64,000 nt of DNA from NCBI RefSeq assembly GCF_007896845.1, contig NZ_VOHS01000031.1, forward strand, positions 1 through 64,000, given 5' to 3'. Below the pieces are notes generated by a model. That model saw nothing but the letters and a program-made list of their open reading frames with translations. It did no database searches and had not been told where the DNA came from. The position numbers and the translations under genes are program-made. This DNA comes from Chitinophaga pinensis. GTDB taxonomy: Bacteria; Bacteroidota; Bacteroidia; Chitinophagales; Chitinophagaceae. This document shows positions 10,022 through 19,803 of this stretch, one piece after another. Within the stretch, counting starts at the first letter, position 1; each line of letters opens with the position of its first letter.

Positions 10022-10942
10022 ATGGGGACTTTGAAGAGAAGGGACGGCTTCGAAGGAGAACAGTTAATAAGTCTCCCCGAGGCAGTCTGGAAAAACGCAA
10101 TCAAAATCAATCCTGTATTGGGCCAGCTGTATATTACCCATATCGGTTATTTTCCTAAAGCCGCCTTTCATTATAGAGACAGAGAGAAAGGCTGTGTTGA
10201 TAATATACTGATCTACTGTACGCATGGTAAAGGCTGGTACTCAATAGACGACAGGACATTCAAGGTCGGCATGAACGAATACGTCATCATCCCTGCAACG
10301 GAGCTTCCTTTACGCTATGGATCCGATGATGAAAACCCATGGACCATTTACTGGGTGCACTTTACAGGGAAAGACATGGCCGCATTTAATCAGGGGTTCA
10401 ATATCGGTTTATATGACGGACCAAGGCATATTCACAGAAATGAAAAAGGCATTCAGCTGTGGAACACTATGTTTCAATGCCTGAAAATGGGATTCGGAAA
10501 AGACAATCTTGGCAAGGCAAACCTGCATCTGTACCACTTTCTGGCTACTTTCCTGTTTCCGGATAAAACACTCCGCGAGCGACAGCAAAGCCGCGACAGG
10601 ATCAATGAAACAATCATTTACATGCAGCAACATCTCACTGCTGTACTGACAGTAGAAGAGCTTGCACAGCTGGTAGAACTGTCTCCGTCTCATTTTTCCA
10701 CGCTGTTCAAAAAGACGACCGGCATGTCACCGCTGAACTATTTTATCCACCTGAAACTGCAACAGGCCTGCCTCTTGCTATACACGACAGATATGAAAAT
10801 CAAGCAGGTCGGTGTAGCAATAGGTTATGATGACCCTTACCATTTTTCAAGACTGTTCAAGAAGAGTATGCACGTCAGTCCGGAACACTACCGGGGCATG
10901 CGCAGAAAGGATCACGGAGGGATGGATTGTCTCGTGTTGTGA
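10022..10942 (+). CDS. AraC family transcriptional regulator (cupin sensor + HTH)
   Basis: 306 aa. Residues about 50-170 form an AraC-type cupin sensor (HGKGWYSIDDRTFKVGMNEYVIIPATELPL, WTIYWVHFTG) and about 200-300 a double helix-turn-helix domain (TVEELAQLVELSPSHFSTLFKKTTGMSPL, IGYDDPYHFSRLFKKSMHVSPEHYR). It is divergent from the susC operon across 188 bp, the usual position for the regulator of a glycan locus, so it probably senses a sugar released by the encoded enzymes (inference). Confidence 0.9.
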   Translation: MGTLKRRDGFEGEQLISLPEAVWKNAIKINPVLGQLYITHIGYFPKAAFHYRDREKGCVDNILIYCTHGKGWYSIDDRTFKVGMNEYVIIPATELPLRYGSDDENPWTIYWVHFTGKDMAAFNQGFNIGLYDGPRHIHRNEKGIQLWNTMFQCLKMGFGKDNLGKANLHLYHFLATFLFPDKTLRERQQSRDRINETIIYMQQHLTAVLTVEELAQLVELSPSHFSTLFKKTTGMSPLNYFIHLKLQQACLLLYTTDMKIKQVGVAIGYDDPYHFSRLFKKSMHVSPEHYRGMRRKDHGGMDCLVL

Positions 10943-11183
10943 TATATATTATTATACAGGCACCAGATTTTTTGACGCAGATATTTTTTTAACACATTTG
11001 CATATTTTTTTCACTGGTCTATTGAAGGGCAAGACCAGCAATGGTTTCAGCGAAGATGAAAAAGCGGCTGGTATGGTGCTCTACCAGACCAGCGACGGGA
11101 GTGCTGTGATTGTTTACCAATTTAGTTTTATTTTGGCCGATGGAATCGCCGGCGCATTTCCGGCAATGATAAAACTAACAGGT

Positions 11184-11627
11184 ATGAATATGAAAAGGCT
11201 TTTCCTCGGTATGACATTTTTCCTGAGTCTGGTATGCTCAGATATTTTCGCACAGCAAACAAAACCAGCCAGACAGTTGCGTGAAGGCACACATAATTTT
11301 ACGCTGCAATGGATCAGCTGGGATAAACCCGGTAAAGTGCAGATAAAGAAACAGCAGGATGGTACATTTACCGTGAAAGGAGAACAACGTGGAAATGATG
11401 GTGACTTCGTTACGATCGATGGTACACTCACTGTCGTCACTTTCGCAGAAATGACATTCACCGGTAAGATACAGACCAGATATGCCAATATTAACAAGGG
11501 AGAGGTATGTGATAAAACAGGTACTTATCACTTCCTCGCAAAAGGTGCAAGAAAATATTGGCGCCTGCAGGAAATGGATAACTGTGAAGGAAATAATGTG
11601 GTAGATTATGTAGATATCTACTTTTAA
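11184..11627 (+). CDS. small exported protein of unknown function
   Basis: 147 aa from ATG 11184 (MNMKRLFLG); an equally good start is ATG 11190. The frame is open further upstream to 10827, but that part overlaps the AraC gene and has no signal peptide, so the internal start is chosen. Signal peptide to about residue 22 (SDIFAQQ), then a beta-rich region (FTLQWISWDKPGKVQIKKQQDGTFTVKGEQ, IDGTLTVV, FTGKIQTR) with two Cys that could pair (GEVCDKTG, EMDNCEG). No family recognised. A terminator follows directly. Confidence 0.7.
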   Translation: MNMKRLFLGMTFFLSLVCSDIFAQQTKPARQLREGTHNFTLQWISWDKPGKVQIKKQQDGTFTVKGEQRGNDGDFVTIDGTLTVVTFAEMTFTGKIQTRYANINKGEVCDKTGTYHFLAKGARKYWRLQEMDNCEGNNVVDYVDIYF

Positions 11628-11648
11628 TATTTAAATGAAATAATAAAT

Positions 11649-11685
11649 GCGCTGTTTGCAGATAAATGCAGGCAGCGCTTTTTTA
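11649..11685 (+). terminator. intrinsic terminator of the small exported protein gene
   Basis: GCGCTG pairs with CAGCGC around an inner TTTGCA/TGCAGG stem and is followed by TTTTTT. Confidence 0.75.
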
Positions 11686-11772
11686 TTCCTGCCTGCAACC
11701 ATGATACATCAGACTGTTGTATTTTTAGCAAATAAAGTATCCGGTATCGTAGAGATGTGTATCATACAGTAC

Positions 11773-11843
11773 TCATCCTATACTCATCCTACCTTAATGC
11801 TACGTTATTAACGTAGCATTAAGGTAGGATGAGTATAGGATGA
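11773..11843. repeat. perfect 71-bp palindrome (35-bp arms, 1-nt centre)
   Basis: Left arm 11773-11807 starts TCATCCTATACTCATCC; right arm 11809-11843 is its exact reverse complement, with a single T at 11808 between them. Each arm also holds a tandem 11-bp-spaced repeat (ACTCATCCTA at 11771 and 11782), so the element contains four copies of the 9-mer TAGGATGAG in two orientations. It lies in the 436-bp gap between the exported protein and the ECF sigma gene, about 150 bp before the sigma promoter. There is no T-run, so it does not look like a simple terminator. The rest of the gap holds only the terminator and promoter listed here. Confidence 0.9.
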
Positions 11844-11988
11844 AGCAGATCACATCTGAAAGAAAGCATTCCGATTACAAAACGCGCCGTTTTCAGCTGC
11901 CGGTATGTATAAAAGTTTAGTAATTAACCCCTGATGACACGTTCTAAGACTTAATAAAAACCTAACATTAAAACCCGCGCCCGCCCCT

Positions 11989-11996
11989 TAGCTTTG
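11989..11996 (+). promoter_or_regulatory. candidate -7 element for the ECF sigma operon
   Basis: TAGCTTTG matches TAnnTTTG exactly. If used, transcription would begin at or next to the ATG at 12002, making the sigma mRNA leaderless or nearly so. Confidence 0.45.
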
Positions 11997-12001
11997 TGCC
12001 A

Positions 12002-12565
12002 ATGGCACGCCAGTCTTTCGATGATAACTACTACCTGCAATTATTCATCTCCGGCAGCGAAGATGCATTTGATGCTATCTTCAAACGTTATTATGAAGGA
12101 TTATTGCAGTTTGCCAAGGTACTTCTGCCATACCCCACAGATGAAGCAGAAGACATTGTAGCTGAAATGTTCTGTACCTTATGGCATAACCGTCGGCAAA
12201 TAGACATTTCCACCACTTTAAGCGCTTATTTGTACGTCTCTGTAAGAAACAGGGTGTTTGACTATTACCGTAAGCGTAAGACGATTTTTAACCTCCCGGA
12301 AGAAGCACTGGCAGATACCCCGGATGCTGGTTATCAACAACCTGATCATCAGCTGATGTATAAAGATATTACCTCACAAATACAGTCGCTTGTCGCTCAG
12401 TTACCACCCCAGATGCGGCTTGTATTCAAGATGCACAGATATGAAGGATTCAGCTATGATGAGATTGCGGGTCTATTAAATATATCTCTGAATTCCGTTA
12501 AGACACACATGTTCCGCGCACTCAAATTCCTCAAAGCAGCCTACCCAATGTTACCAATATGTTAA
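12002..12565 (+). CDS. ECF RNA polymerase sigma factor (FecI-like)
   Basis: 187 aa from ATG 12002; a GTG at 11996 in the same frame is also possible but lies inside the -7 element. Region 2 (about residues 25-95: AFDAIFKRYYEGLLQFA, DEAEDIVAEMFCTLW, LYVSVRNRVFDYYRK) and region 4 (about 128-180: LPPQMRLVFKMHRYEGFSYDEIAGLLNISLNSVKTHMFRALK) are complete. It is followed after 64 bp by fecR and then an STN-type susC, the standard cell-surface signalling order, so it probably drives this uptake operon when the receptor is loaded. Confidence 0.93.
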   Translation: MARQSFDDNYYLQLFISGSEDAFDAIFKRYYEGLLQFAKVLLPYPTDEAEDIVAEMFCTLWHNRRQIDISTTLSAYLYVSVRNRVFDYYRKRKTIFNLPEEALADTPDAGYQQPDHQLMYKDITSQIQSLVAQLPPQMRLVFKMHRYEGFSYDEIAGLLNISLNSVKTHMFRALKFLKAAYPMLPIC

Positions 12566-12629
12566 CTCGTTTTTTGCTGTCACGAACAGGATCAATCTTA
12601 TCGTCCTTGTCTTTGTAAACGGAAAAATA

Positions 12630-13637
12630 TTGGAACAGCAGGAGCTTTATTTACTGATCACAAAGCATTTTAACGAACAGACCGCCCCATGGGAAGAAGA
12701 TTTTTTGGCTGATTGGCTGGTGAGCGCAGAAGAGAACAGACAAACCTACAGCGCACTGAAAGACATATGGCAAAGCAGCTATCAGCAACATGATGAAGTA
12801 TTGGTCAATGCAGCACTGCAGGATGTGAAACAACGCATCAGCAGACGTCCGCAATCACGACTGATCACTATTATTAATCAATACCGTACACAGATCGCGG
12901 CCGCAGCTGTTGTAGCAGGTATTATAATAAGCAGTGTACTTTATCTGCGCCATAACGGAGATGGTAACGCTATCGCCTATATGGAAAAGAAGAGCTTACC
13001 CGGTCAGGTGCTGAAAGTGACAATGCCAGACAGTACAGTCGTGCACCTCGCTCCACAAAGTAGTATCCGTTATGCACCCGATTTCGGAAAGGGTGATAGA
13101 AAAATCATTCTGGAAGGTGAGGCATTTTTCGATGTCAGCAAAGACGCACATCATCCTTTTACCGTACAGGCAGGTCAATTGTCAGTACAGGTATTGGGTA
13201 CGCGTTTCAATGTCGCACACTATAAAGGTGCAGACAGCGCTGCCGTATCACTGGTAGACGGAAAGGTACAGGTGAGTGTTCCCGCTCAGCCAAAACCGTA
13301 TGAACTACAGCCAGGACAGGAATTGTATTATGACAGTCACGCGCAGCATGCTTACACCAGAACGTATGATGTGGAATCTGTAACCGGTTGGACGTCCCGT
13401 TTACTCGTATTCCGCAACGAAACACTGGCAGTAGTAGCCCGCAGACTGGAGCAATTGTATGATGTCGAGATCACCTTCGCAGACCCGGCTATGGCTAATT
13501 ACAAGCTTTTTGCAAAGTTTAGTGACAAGCCACTCAATTACATTCTGAACGTGATCAAAGCAACGGACAATCTTGATTACACCATTGACGGAAAAAAGAT
13601 CCGATTTACCAACAACAACGCCTATCAATCACGCTAA
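12630..13637 (+). CDS. FecR family anti-sigma factor
   Basis: 335 aa from a TTG start at 12630; no ATG lies near the N terminus. Cytoplasmic anti-sigma region (about 1-85), one membrane segment (about 88-110, IAAAAVVAGIIISSVLYL), a periplasmic FecR domain (about 125-235: LPDSTVVHL-like strand, ILEGEAFFDVSKD, VLGTRFNV) and a C-terminal DUF4974 domain (about 262-330: FRNETLAVVARRLEQLYDVEI, KPLNYILNVIKAT). It relays the signal from the STN domain of the adjacent SusC to the ECF sigma. Its stop abuts the susC start with no gap. Confidence 0.93.
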   Translation: MEQQELYLLITKHFNEQTAPWEEDFLADWLVSAEENRQTYSALKDIWQSSYQQHDEVLVNAALQDVKQRISRRPQSRLITIINQYRTQIAAAAVVAGIIISSVLYLRHNGDGNAIAYMEKKSLPGQVLKVTMPDSTVVHLAPQSSIRYAPDFGKGDRKIILEGEAFFDVSKDAHHPFTVQAGQLSVQVLGTRFNVAHYKGADSAAVSLVDGKVQVSVPAQPKPYELQPGQELYYDSHAQHAYTRTYDVESVTGWTSRLLVFRNETLAVVARRLEQLYDVEITFADPAMANYKLFAKFSDKPLNYILNVIKATDNLDYTIDGKKIRFTNNNAYQSR

Positions 13638-16600
13638 ATGCATGAATTTATGTTTCCTTTTTACCAACATCTGAGTACCGCACGCAGTAAGGTAGTTTTA
13701 TGCCTGTTGCTTTGCTGTGTGTTTTCATTGCCATTTACAACCGTAAAGGCAGGAATGCGCGCGGACCTGCACAAGGTGCCCTGCTCCCTGACCGTACATA
13801 ATAAACCATTGGAAGAAGTGTTCGAATTGATCGAACAACAAACGCATTACGCCATCATCTGTGTGGACCAGTCCGGACTGATGGAGAAAAAAGTAAATCT
13901 GACCGCAAGAAATACAACGCTGGAAAACGTATTACAGCAACTCGCAGGACAGGTCGCATTTAACTACAAGTGTCTGGATAATAACATCATTGTAAAAGCA
14001 GGTACTGTGAATGCCCCGGGAGATCCCGCTGAAAAAACCATTTCCGGTAAAGTAACGGATGCTAAAAAGCAAGCCTTGCCCGGCGTATCTATCATGGTAA
14101 AAGGTACCAAACGTGGTACGATCTCCACTGATAATGGTGACTTCCAGATCAAAGCAAATGAAGGAGAAGTGTTACAGTTCTTTTTCACGGGCTTTCAACC
14201 TTATCAGCTGACTGTTGGTAAAGGTGAAACATATCAGGTAACCCTGCTGGACGATGAGAAGAAACTCTCCGAAGTACTGGTAACCGCACTCGGTATCAAA
14301 AAGGAAAAAGCAAAAGTTGGTTATTCTGCACAGGAAGTAAAAGGTGCTGACCTCGTAAAGGCGCGTGAGCCGAACGTGATCAGTTCACTGACAGGTCGCG
14401 TGGCGGGTCTGACCATCAGAAATACCACTGACCTCTTTCAGGATCCGGGTATTTCCCTCCGTGGTGCAAAACCATTGATCGTTATAGATGGTATCCCTGA
14501 TCAGTCAGCGGATCTTTATAAGATCAATGCAGATGATATCGAAAGTATGACCGTACTGAAAGGTGCTTCTGCTTCCGCATTATACGGTTCTATAGGCTAC
14601 AACGGCGCTATCATGATCACTACCAAAAGAAGTGGTTCTAAAGACCTGAGCGTTGATTTTAACTCTTCTACACAATTCCAGACCAGCTTTATCCGCATCC
14701 CTAAAGTGCAGACCACTTATGGTAACGGTTTCAAAGGTGAATATCAATATATAGACGGTTCCGGTAGCGGTCCTGAAGGTTTCGGCTGGATATGGGGCCC
14801 TAAACTGGACCAGCGTGATCCTTCCACACCAAGTGGTTATTATGAAACACCACAGTTCAACAGCCCTGTTGACCCTACAACCGGTAAACTGGTACCATTG
14901 CCTTTCCTGTCCCGTGGTAAAGACAATGTGAAGAATTTCTTCAGAACAGGTGTTATCACCAGCAATAACATCAGCTTCACAAAATCAGGCGACAACGGTA
15001 CTTTCAGGGCTTCTGCTTCTCATATCTACCAGCAGGGTATCGTACCCAATACAGACCTGAAGAACACTTCCTTCAATATGGCAGGTAATTACAACCTGAC
15101 AAAGAACTTCAGCATTAACGGTCGTGTGAGCTACAACAAAGAATATACACATAATTTTCCGGAGACAGGTTATGGCCCTACCAACTACCTGTACAACCTG
15201 ATCCTGTGGACAGGGCCGGATATTGATGTGCGTGACCTGCGTAACTATTGGGTACCGGGTAAAGAAGGTATACAACAGCGTCATTACAATATTTCTTATT
15301 ATAACAACCCTTATTTTCAGGCATATGAATACCTCAGAGGATATGATAAGAATAACACTTTTGGTTCTGTGGATCTGGATTATAAGATCAGTCCTTCTTT
15401 CAGTGCGAAATTCCGTACAGGTATTAACCAGTACAGCCTGAACCGTAATTATAACGAGCCTAAAAGCTATATCGGGTATGGTAATAAATCAAGAGGTCAG
15501 TATACAATTACCTCCGACACTTATTTCGATGTGGTGTCTGATCTGATCGTAGATTATAACCATACCTTCAGCGAACACTTCAAGGTGCATGCACAGGCAG
15601 GTGGCTCCAACTATTACCGTAATTTCAAATCAGTATCCAACAATACAGATGGCCTGACCATTCCAGGTCTGTACAATCTTGGTAACTCTGCGAATGCGGT
15701 ACAATCTGCCAACTCGTTGGAAGAACGAAGAACGGCGAGTGTATATGGTATTGTTGACGTAGAACTGTACAATGCGATCTATCTCTCCCTCACAGGACGT
15801 AATGACAAGATCTCAAGATTACCTGTTGAGAACAATAGTTTCTTTTATCCTTCCTTATCCGGTTCGGTAGTGATCTCTCAGCTGACGCGTTTACCTGAAT
15901 GGTTCTCTTTCCTGAAAGCGAGAGGTGCTGTATCCCGTGTATCCAGCGGGGAACTGACTGAAGGTTATACCTATGGTTACCTGCCCTCCTATGATAAGGG
16001 TACTATCTGGGACGGCGTACCCGGTTTGAAATATAAAGATGTTATCAGAAATACATCCCTGCGCCCGCAGACTTCCGATAGCTGGGAAGCTGGTGTTGAT
16101 GCTAAGTTTTTCGGTAACAGATTGGGTTTTGAATTAACTTATTTCCAGACCAAAGACTATAATAATATCCTGAGCATTCCGGTATCTCTGGGTAGCGGTT
16201 TTGCCAGCAGACTGAAAAATGGGCACGTTTATCAGCGTAGAGGGATTGAACTCGTAACAACGGCAACGCCAATCCGTAAAGATAAAGTCAGATGGGATGT
16301 GATGCTGAACCTGAGCACTTATCATCGTTATCTGAAAGAAATTACGGATGGCACTAAACTCGGTTATCTGAAGGCAAATGACAGAACAGACAGGATCTTC
16401 GCTACAGTTTATCAGAAAGATCCTTCCGGTAACATCATTTACAGAGCGGATGGATTCCCATTGGAAGATAATATTCAGCGTTATATTGGTAACTCAGATC
16501 CGGATCTGATCTATGGTCTGGAGAACAGTTTCTCATATGGCAATTTCAGCCTGCGTTTCCTCGTAGATGGTCGCCTCGGTGGATTAATGTATTCTACTAC

Positions 16601-17066
16601 CAACCAGAAAATGTGGTGGGGTGGTACACATCCGGGTACCGTTAATCAGTTCAGAGATGATGCCAATGATAATAAATCAACTTTCGTAGGTAAAGGTGTG
16701 GTAGTTACTTCAGGTCAGGCCACCTATGACTCAGATGGTAACATCGTGAGTGATGACAGAAAATTTGCACCAAATACACAAGGTGTGAACTATATCGACT
16801 ACATGACCAATACCAGCAATGGTGCAGATGTGAACTATAACTATTATTCACAGAGCTTCCTGAAACTGAGAGAACTTACACTTACGTACAGAGTGCCATC
16901 CAAATGGCTGAAGGGACGTGTGTTCCGCGCTGCAGATATCTCTGCTGTAGGCCGCAACCTGCTGTTGTTCACCAAAATGCCGAACGTTGATCCGGATTCA
17001 GGTGTGGATAACTTACAGACGCCTTCTACAAGAAGCATGGGTGTGAACCTTAACCTTAAATTCTAA
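13638..17066 (+). CDS. SusC/RagA family TonB-dependent transducer with STN domain
   Basis: 1142 aa. Signal peptide to about 38, STN signalling domain (about 50-120: LEEVFELIEQQTHYAIICV, NTTLENVLQQLAGQVAFNYKC), CarboxypepD_reg-like domain (about 133-210: ISGKVTDAKKQALPGVSIMV), TonB box SEVLVTALG, plug (SSLTGRVAGLTIR, PLIVIDGIP, LKGASASALYG) and barrel ending MGVNLNLKF. The STN domain fits regulation through the FecR/ECF pair just upstream. Forms the outer-membrane pore with the SusD encoded next. Confidence 0.95.
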   Translation: MHEFMFPFYQHLSTARSKVVLCLLLCCVFSLPFTTVKAGMRADLHKVPCSLTVHNKPLEEVFELIEQQTHYAIICVDQSGLMEKKVNLTARNTTLENVLQQLAGQVAFNYKCLDNNIIVKAGTVNAPGDPAEKTISGKVTDAKKQALPGVSIMVKGTKRGTISTDNGDFQIKANEGEVLQFFFTGFQPYQLTVGKGETYQVTLLDDEKKLSEVLVTALGIKKEKAKVGYSAQEVKGADLVKAREPNVISSLTGRVAGLTIRNTTDLFQDPGISLRGAKPLIVIDGIPDQSADLYKINADDIESMTVLKGASASALYGSIGYNGAIMITTKRSGSKDLSVDFNSSTQFQTSFIRIPKVQTTYGNGFKGEYQYIDGSGSGPEGFGWIWGPKLDQRDPSTPSGYYETPQFNSPVDPTTGKLVPLPFLSRGKDNVKNFFRTGVITSNNISFTKSGDNGTFRASASHIYQQGIVPNTDLKNTSFNMAGNYNLTKNFSINGRVSYNKEYTHNFPETGYGPTNYLYNLILWTGPDIDVRDLRNYWVPGKEGIQQRHYNISYYNNPYFQAYEYLRGYDKNNTFGSVDLDYKISPSFSAKFRTGINQYSLNRNYNEPKSYIGYGNKSRGQYTITSDTYFDVVSDLIVDYNHTFSEHFKVHAQAGGSNYYRNFKSVSNNTDGLTIPGLYNLGNSANAVQSANSLEERRTASVYGIVDVELYNAIYLSLTGRNDKISRLPVENNSFFYPSLSGSVVISQLTRLPEWFSFLKARGAVSRVSSGELTEGYTYGYLPSYDKGTIWDGVPGLKYKDVIRNTSLRPQTSDSWEAGVDAKFFGNRLGFELTYFQTKDYNNILSIPVSLGSGFASRLKNGHVYQRRGIELVTTATPIRKDKVRWDVMLNLSTYHRYLKEITDGTKLGYLKANDRTDRIFATVYQKDPSGNIIYRADGFPLEDNIQRYIGNSDPDLIYGLENSFSYGNFSLRFLVDGRLGGLMYSTTNQKMWWGGTHPGTVNQFRDDANDNKSTFVGKGVVVTSGQATYDSDGNIVSDDRKFAPNTQGVNYIDYMTNTSNGADVNYNYYSQSFLKLRELTLTYRVPSKWLKGRVFRAADISAVGRNLLLFTKMPNVDPDSGVDNLQTPSTRSMGVNLNLKF

Positions 17067-18529
17067 TGTCAGCAACAATGAGAAAAATATTCAACATAGC
17101 AGCCGCCCTGCTGATTGTAGCAACAGGTTGTAAGAAATTCGAAGATTTTCAGACGGATCCTAACAAGCCTACAGTATCTACTCCGGATCTGTTGCTGAGT
17201 ACTGTGATACAGGATGCATTTCAATCCACTACGCTGGGCGCTACACTGGCTACCAGACAGATGGTGTTTGTGAACAGCGTATCTAATGAGCAGTATTATG
17301 GCTGGACACGCGCAGGCTTTGATACTTATAACGACCTGCGTCAGGTAGTGAAAATGGAAGAAGAAGCTAACAGAATGGATAAGCCGGAATATATTCCTCT
17401 GGTAAAATTCTTTAAGGCTTATTACTTTCTGAAGCTGACAAATACTTTTGGTGATATTCCTTATTCAGATGCATTGAAAGGAGAGAGCGGTGGATTGTCA
17501 CCAGTGTATGATAAACAACAGAATATCTTTGTATCCATACTGGATGATCTGAAAGCAGCCAATGCACTGATCACCAATACTACTGCAGCAGTACAGGGAG
17601 ATATCCTGTATGGTGGTACCATGCAGCAATGGAAAAGACTGATCAATACCCTGTCTTTGCGTACACTCATGAGTCTTTCACTGAAAGAGAATAATGCGTC
17701 TTTGAATGTGAAGGCAAGATTCGCAGAAATCGTGAACAATCCTGAGACCTATCCACTGATGACAGGTAATGATGATAATGGTGAACTGGTGTTCCATGAT
17801 GTACTGGGTACCCGTTATCCTACTTACAATGACAATGACCTGCAGACAGCTTACTATATGGATGCAACCTTTGTTGATCTCCTGAAAGGATTGAAAGATC
17901 CGCGTTTATTCAGTTTTGCAGAAAAAACACCTGATTCTGCGGCATTGCCGGACAATAATTTTGCAGCTTATGGTGGTGCGAAAGGTAGCGATCCTTTGAA
18001 TGATAACAGTACGAAAGTACTGGCAGGTGAAGTATCCAAGATCAAATCCCGTTATTTCAACAATCCTGTGAATGAACCAAGTATCGCTATTGGTTATGCA
18101 GAACTGCAGTTTATTCTGGCCGAAGGGGTTGTACGCGGATGGATCACCGGTAGTGCAGCTGATTACTATAAGAAAGGTATACAGGCTTCTATGTTGTTTT
18201 ATGGTATCGCCCAGACTTCTATAGATCAATACCTGACCACAAATCCTTTCCCTGCTGCTGATCAGCTGAAAGCTATCATGACCCAGAAATACATCGCTTC
18301 TTTCATGAACAGTGACTGGAACTTCTTCTATGAGCAACGCCGTACCGGTTTACCTGCTTTTGATGTTTCCGGCGGCGGTGTGCTGAACGATAAGAAAGTA
18401 CCTAAACGCTGGATGTATCCTGTGTCTGAATTACAGAATAACCAGACGAATGTAAATGCAGCTATCAGCAGTCAGTTCTCCGGCAATGATAATATCAACG
18501 GAATTATGTGGTTACTGAAAGCAGAATAA
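17066..18529 (+). CDS. SusD-like outer membrane lipoprotein (SusD-like 2 type)
   Basis: 487 aa; lipobox at Cys22 (IVATGC) followed by KKFEDFQTDPNKPT, the opening typical of the shorter SusD-like_2 branch. TPR-type helices (LVKFFKAYYFLKLTNTFGDIPYSDAL) and the C-terminal IAIGYAELQFILAEG and EQRRTGLPAF elements are present. Its ATG overlaps the susC stop by one base (TAATG). A second ATG at 17078 is an equally plausible start. Binds the imported substrate at the surface. Confidence 0.92.
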   Translation: MSATMRKIFNIAAALLIVATGCKKFEDFQTDPNKPTVSTPDLLLSTVIQDAFQSTTLGATLATRQMVFVNSVSNEQYYGWTRAGFDTYNDLRQVVKMEEEANRMDKPEYIPLVKFFKAYYFLKLTNTFGDIPYSDALKGESGGLSPVYDKQQNIFVSILDDLKAANALITNTTAAVQGDILYGGTMQQWKRLINTLSLRTLMSLSLKENNASLNVKARFAEIVNNPETYPLMTGNDDNGELVFHDVLGTRYPTYNDNDLQTAYYMDATFVDLLKGLKDPRLFSFAEKTPDSAALPDNNFAAYGGAKGSDPLNDNSTKVLAGEVSKIKSRYFNNPVNEPSIAIGYAELQFILAEGVVRGWITGSAADYYKKGIQASMLFYGIAQTSIDQYLTTNPFPAADQLKAIMTQKYIASFMNSDWNFFYEQRRTGLPAFDVSGGGVLNDKKVPKRWMYPVSELQNNQTNVNAAISSQFSGNDNINGIMWLLKAE

Positions 18530-18552
18530 GTTGTATTTTATAATTTTAAGTC

Positions 18553-19803
18553 ATGATGAAGAAAATATACCTGGCCTCCTGCTTATGCCTCCTGCTGGGA
18601 GGAGCAGCACAGGCACAGCAAAGAGAAAAGAAGGTGGTGTTTGTCATTGCAGATGGTATTCCGGCAGATGTACTGGAAAAACTGCAGACGCCTGCGATTG
18701 ACCGTATTGTTGATGCGGGCAGGTATACGCGTATGCATGTAGGCGGGGATAAGAATACCTATAACCAGACGCCTACCATATCGGCGGTAGGGTATAATAG
18801 TCTGCTGACGGGTACCTGGGTGAACAAACACAATGTGCCTGATAATGACATCACTGATCCTAACTATCATTATTATAACCTTTTCCGCCTGTTTAAAACA
18901 CAGTATCCGGCAAAGAAGGTCGCGATCTATTCCAGCTGGCTGGACAATCGTACCAAACTGGCGGGAGATGGACTGGCACAGGCCGGAAATGTGCATATCG
19001 ATCTGCATGCAGATGGTTATGAACTCGATACTGTTCATTTTCCACATGACAGGAAAAGGGACTTTATGCATGCTATTGACGAAAAGGTGATTGATGAGGC
19101 AAGCGCCGGTATCAAAAAAGACGCACCATCCCTGTCATGGGTATATCTGGAGTATACCGACGATATGGGACACGGCTATGGTGACAGTCCGGAGTTCTAC
19201 AAAGCAGTTGAACTGATGGATAAACAGATGGGGCGTCTCTGGGAAGCGATCACCTACAGACAGCAACATTTTAAGGAGGATTGGATGCTGGTAATAACTA
19301 CCGACCATGGCCGTGATGAAAAGACCGGTCGTGATCACGGCGGACAATCTGCGCGTCAGCGGAGCACATGGATGGTAAGCAGTTATAAGCCTGCCAATGA
19401 GTATGCCCGTTATTATGAGCCGGGTATTGTGGATATCATGCCTACTATTGCCCGTTACCTTCATATGGATATTCCGGTAGGTACGGCCCGTGAGATAGAC
19501 GGTATCCCTATGATCGGTAAAGTAGCGGTAGCGAATGTAAATGCCAATTTCATACAGGAGCAGATCGACCTGAAATGGTCAGCCCTGCAGGATACAGGCA
19601 AGGTGAAGATATGGGTGACCACCACAAACAATTTCAAAACGGGAGGTACTGACGAGTACAAATTGCTGGCAACTGTACCCGTACAGGACCGTCATGCGCT
19701 GATAAACGTTGGGCAATTGCCGTCCCGCTTTTATAAGATCGTACTGGAAACAGATGCTAATACTGTGAATACGTGGTTAGATCTGGATGCCAAGTCCAGG
19801 TAA
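18553..19803 (+). CDS. alkaline phosphatase superfamily phosphodiesterase/nucleotide pyrophosphatase, exported
   Basis: 416 aa. Signal peptide to about residue 22. Metal and nucleophile motifs of the type I phosphodiesterase/nucleotide pyrophosphatase branch are visible: IADGIP (Asp34), [15 protein letters not shown] (probable nucleophile Thr75), [12 protein letters not shown] and [16 protein letters not shown]. It lies 23 bp after susD in the same operon, which suggests that the imported nutrient is a phosphodiester or phosphate ester (inference). Its 3' end overlaps the convergent DinB gene by 27 bp. Confidence 0.85.
   Translation: MMKKIYLASCLCLLLGGAAQAQQREKKVVFVIADGIPADVLEKLQTPAIDRIVDAGRYTRMHVGGDKNTYNQTPTISAVGYNSLLTGTWVNKHNVPDNDITDPNYHYYNLFRLFKTQYPAKKVAIYSSWLDNRTKLAGDGLAQAGNVHIDLHADGYELDTVHFPHDRKRDFMHAIDEKVIDEASAGIKKDAPSLSWVYLEYTDDMGHGYGDSPEFYKAVELMDKQMGRLWEAITYRQQHFKEDWMLVITTDHGRDEKTGRDHGGQSARQRSTWMVSSYKPANEYARYYEPGIVDIMPTIARYLHMDIPVGTAREIDGIPMIGKVAVANVNANFIQEQIDLKWSALQDTGKVKIWVTTTNNFKTGGTDEYKLLATVPVQDRHALINVGQLPSRFYKIVLETDANTVNTWLDLDAKSR

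Noticed and set aside
10827-11183. Longer N terminus for the small exported protein
   Set aside because: It overlaps the AraC gene and would bury the signal peptide; the ATG at 11184 is the sensible start.
11773-11843. Ordinary transcription terminator
   Set aside because: No T-run follows either arm, and a proper terminator for the upstream gene already exists at 11649-11685.
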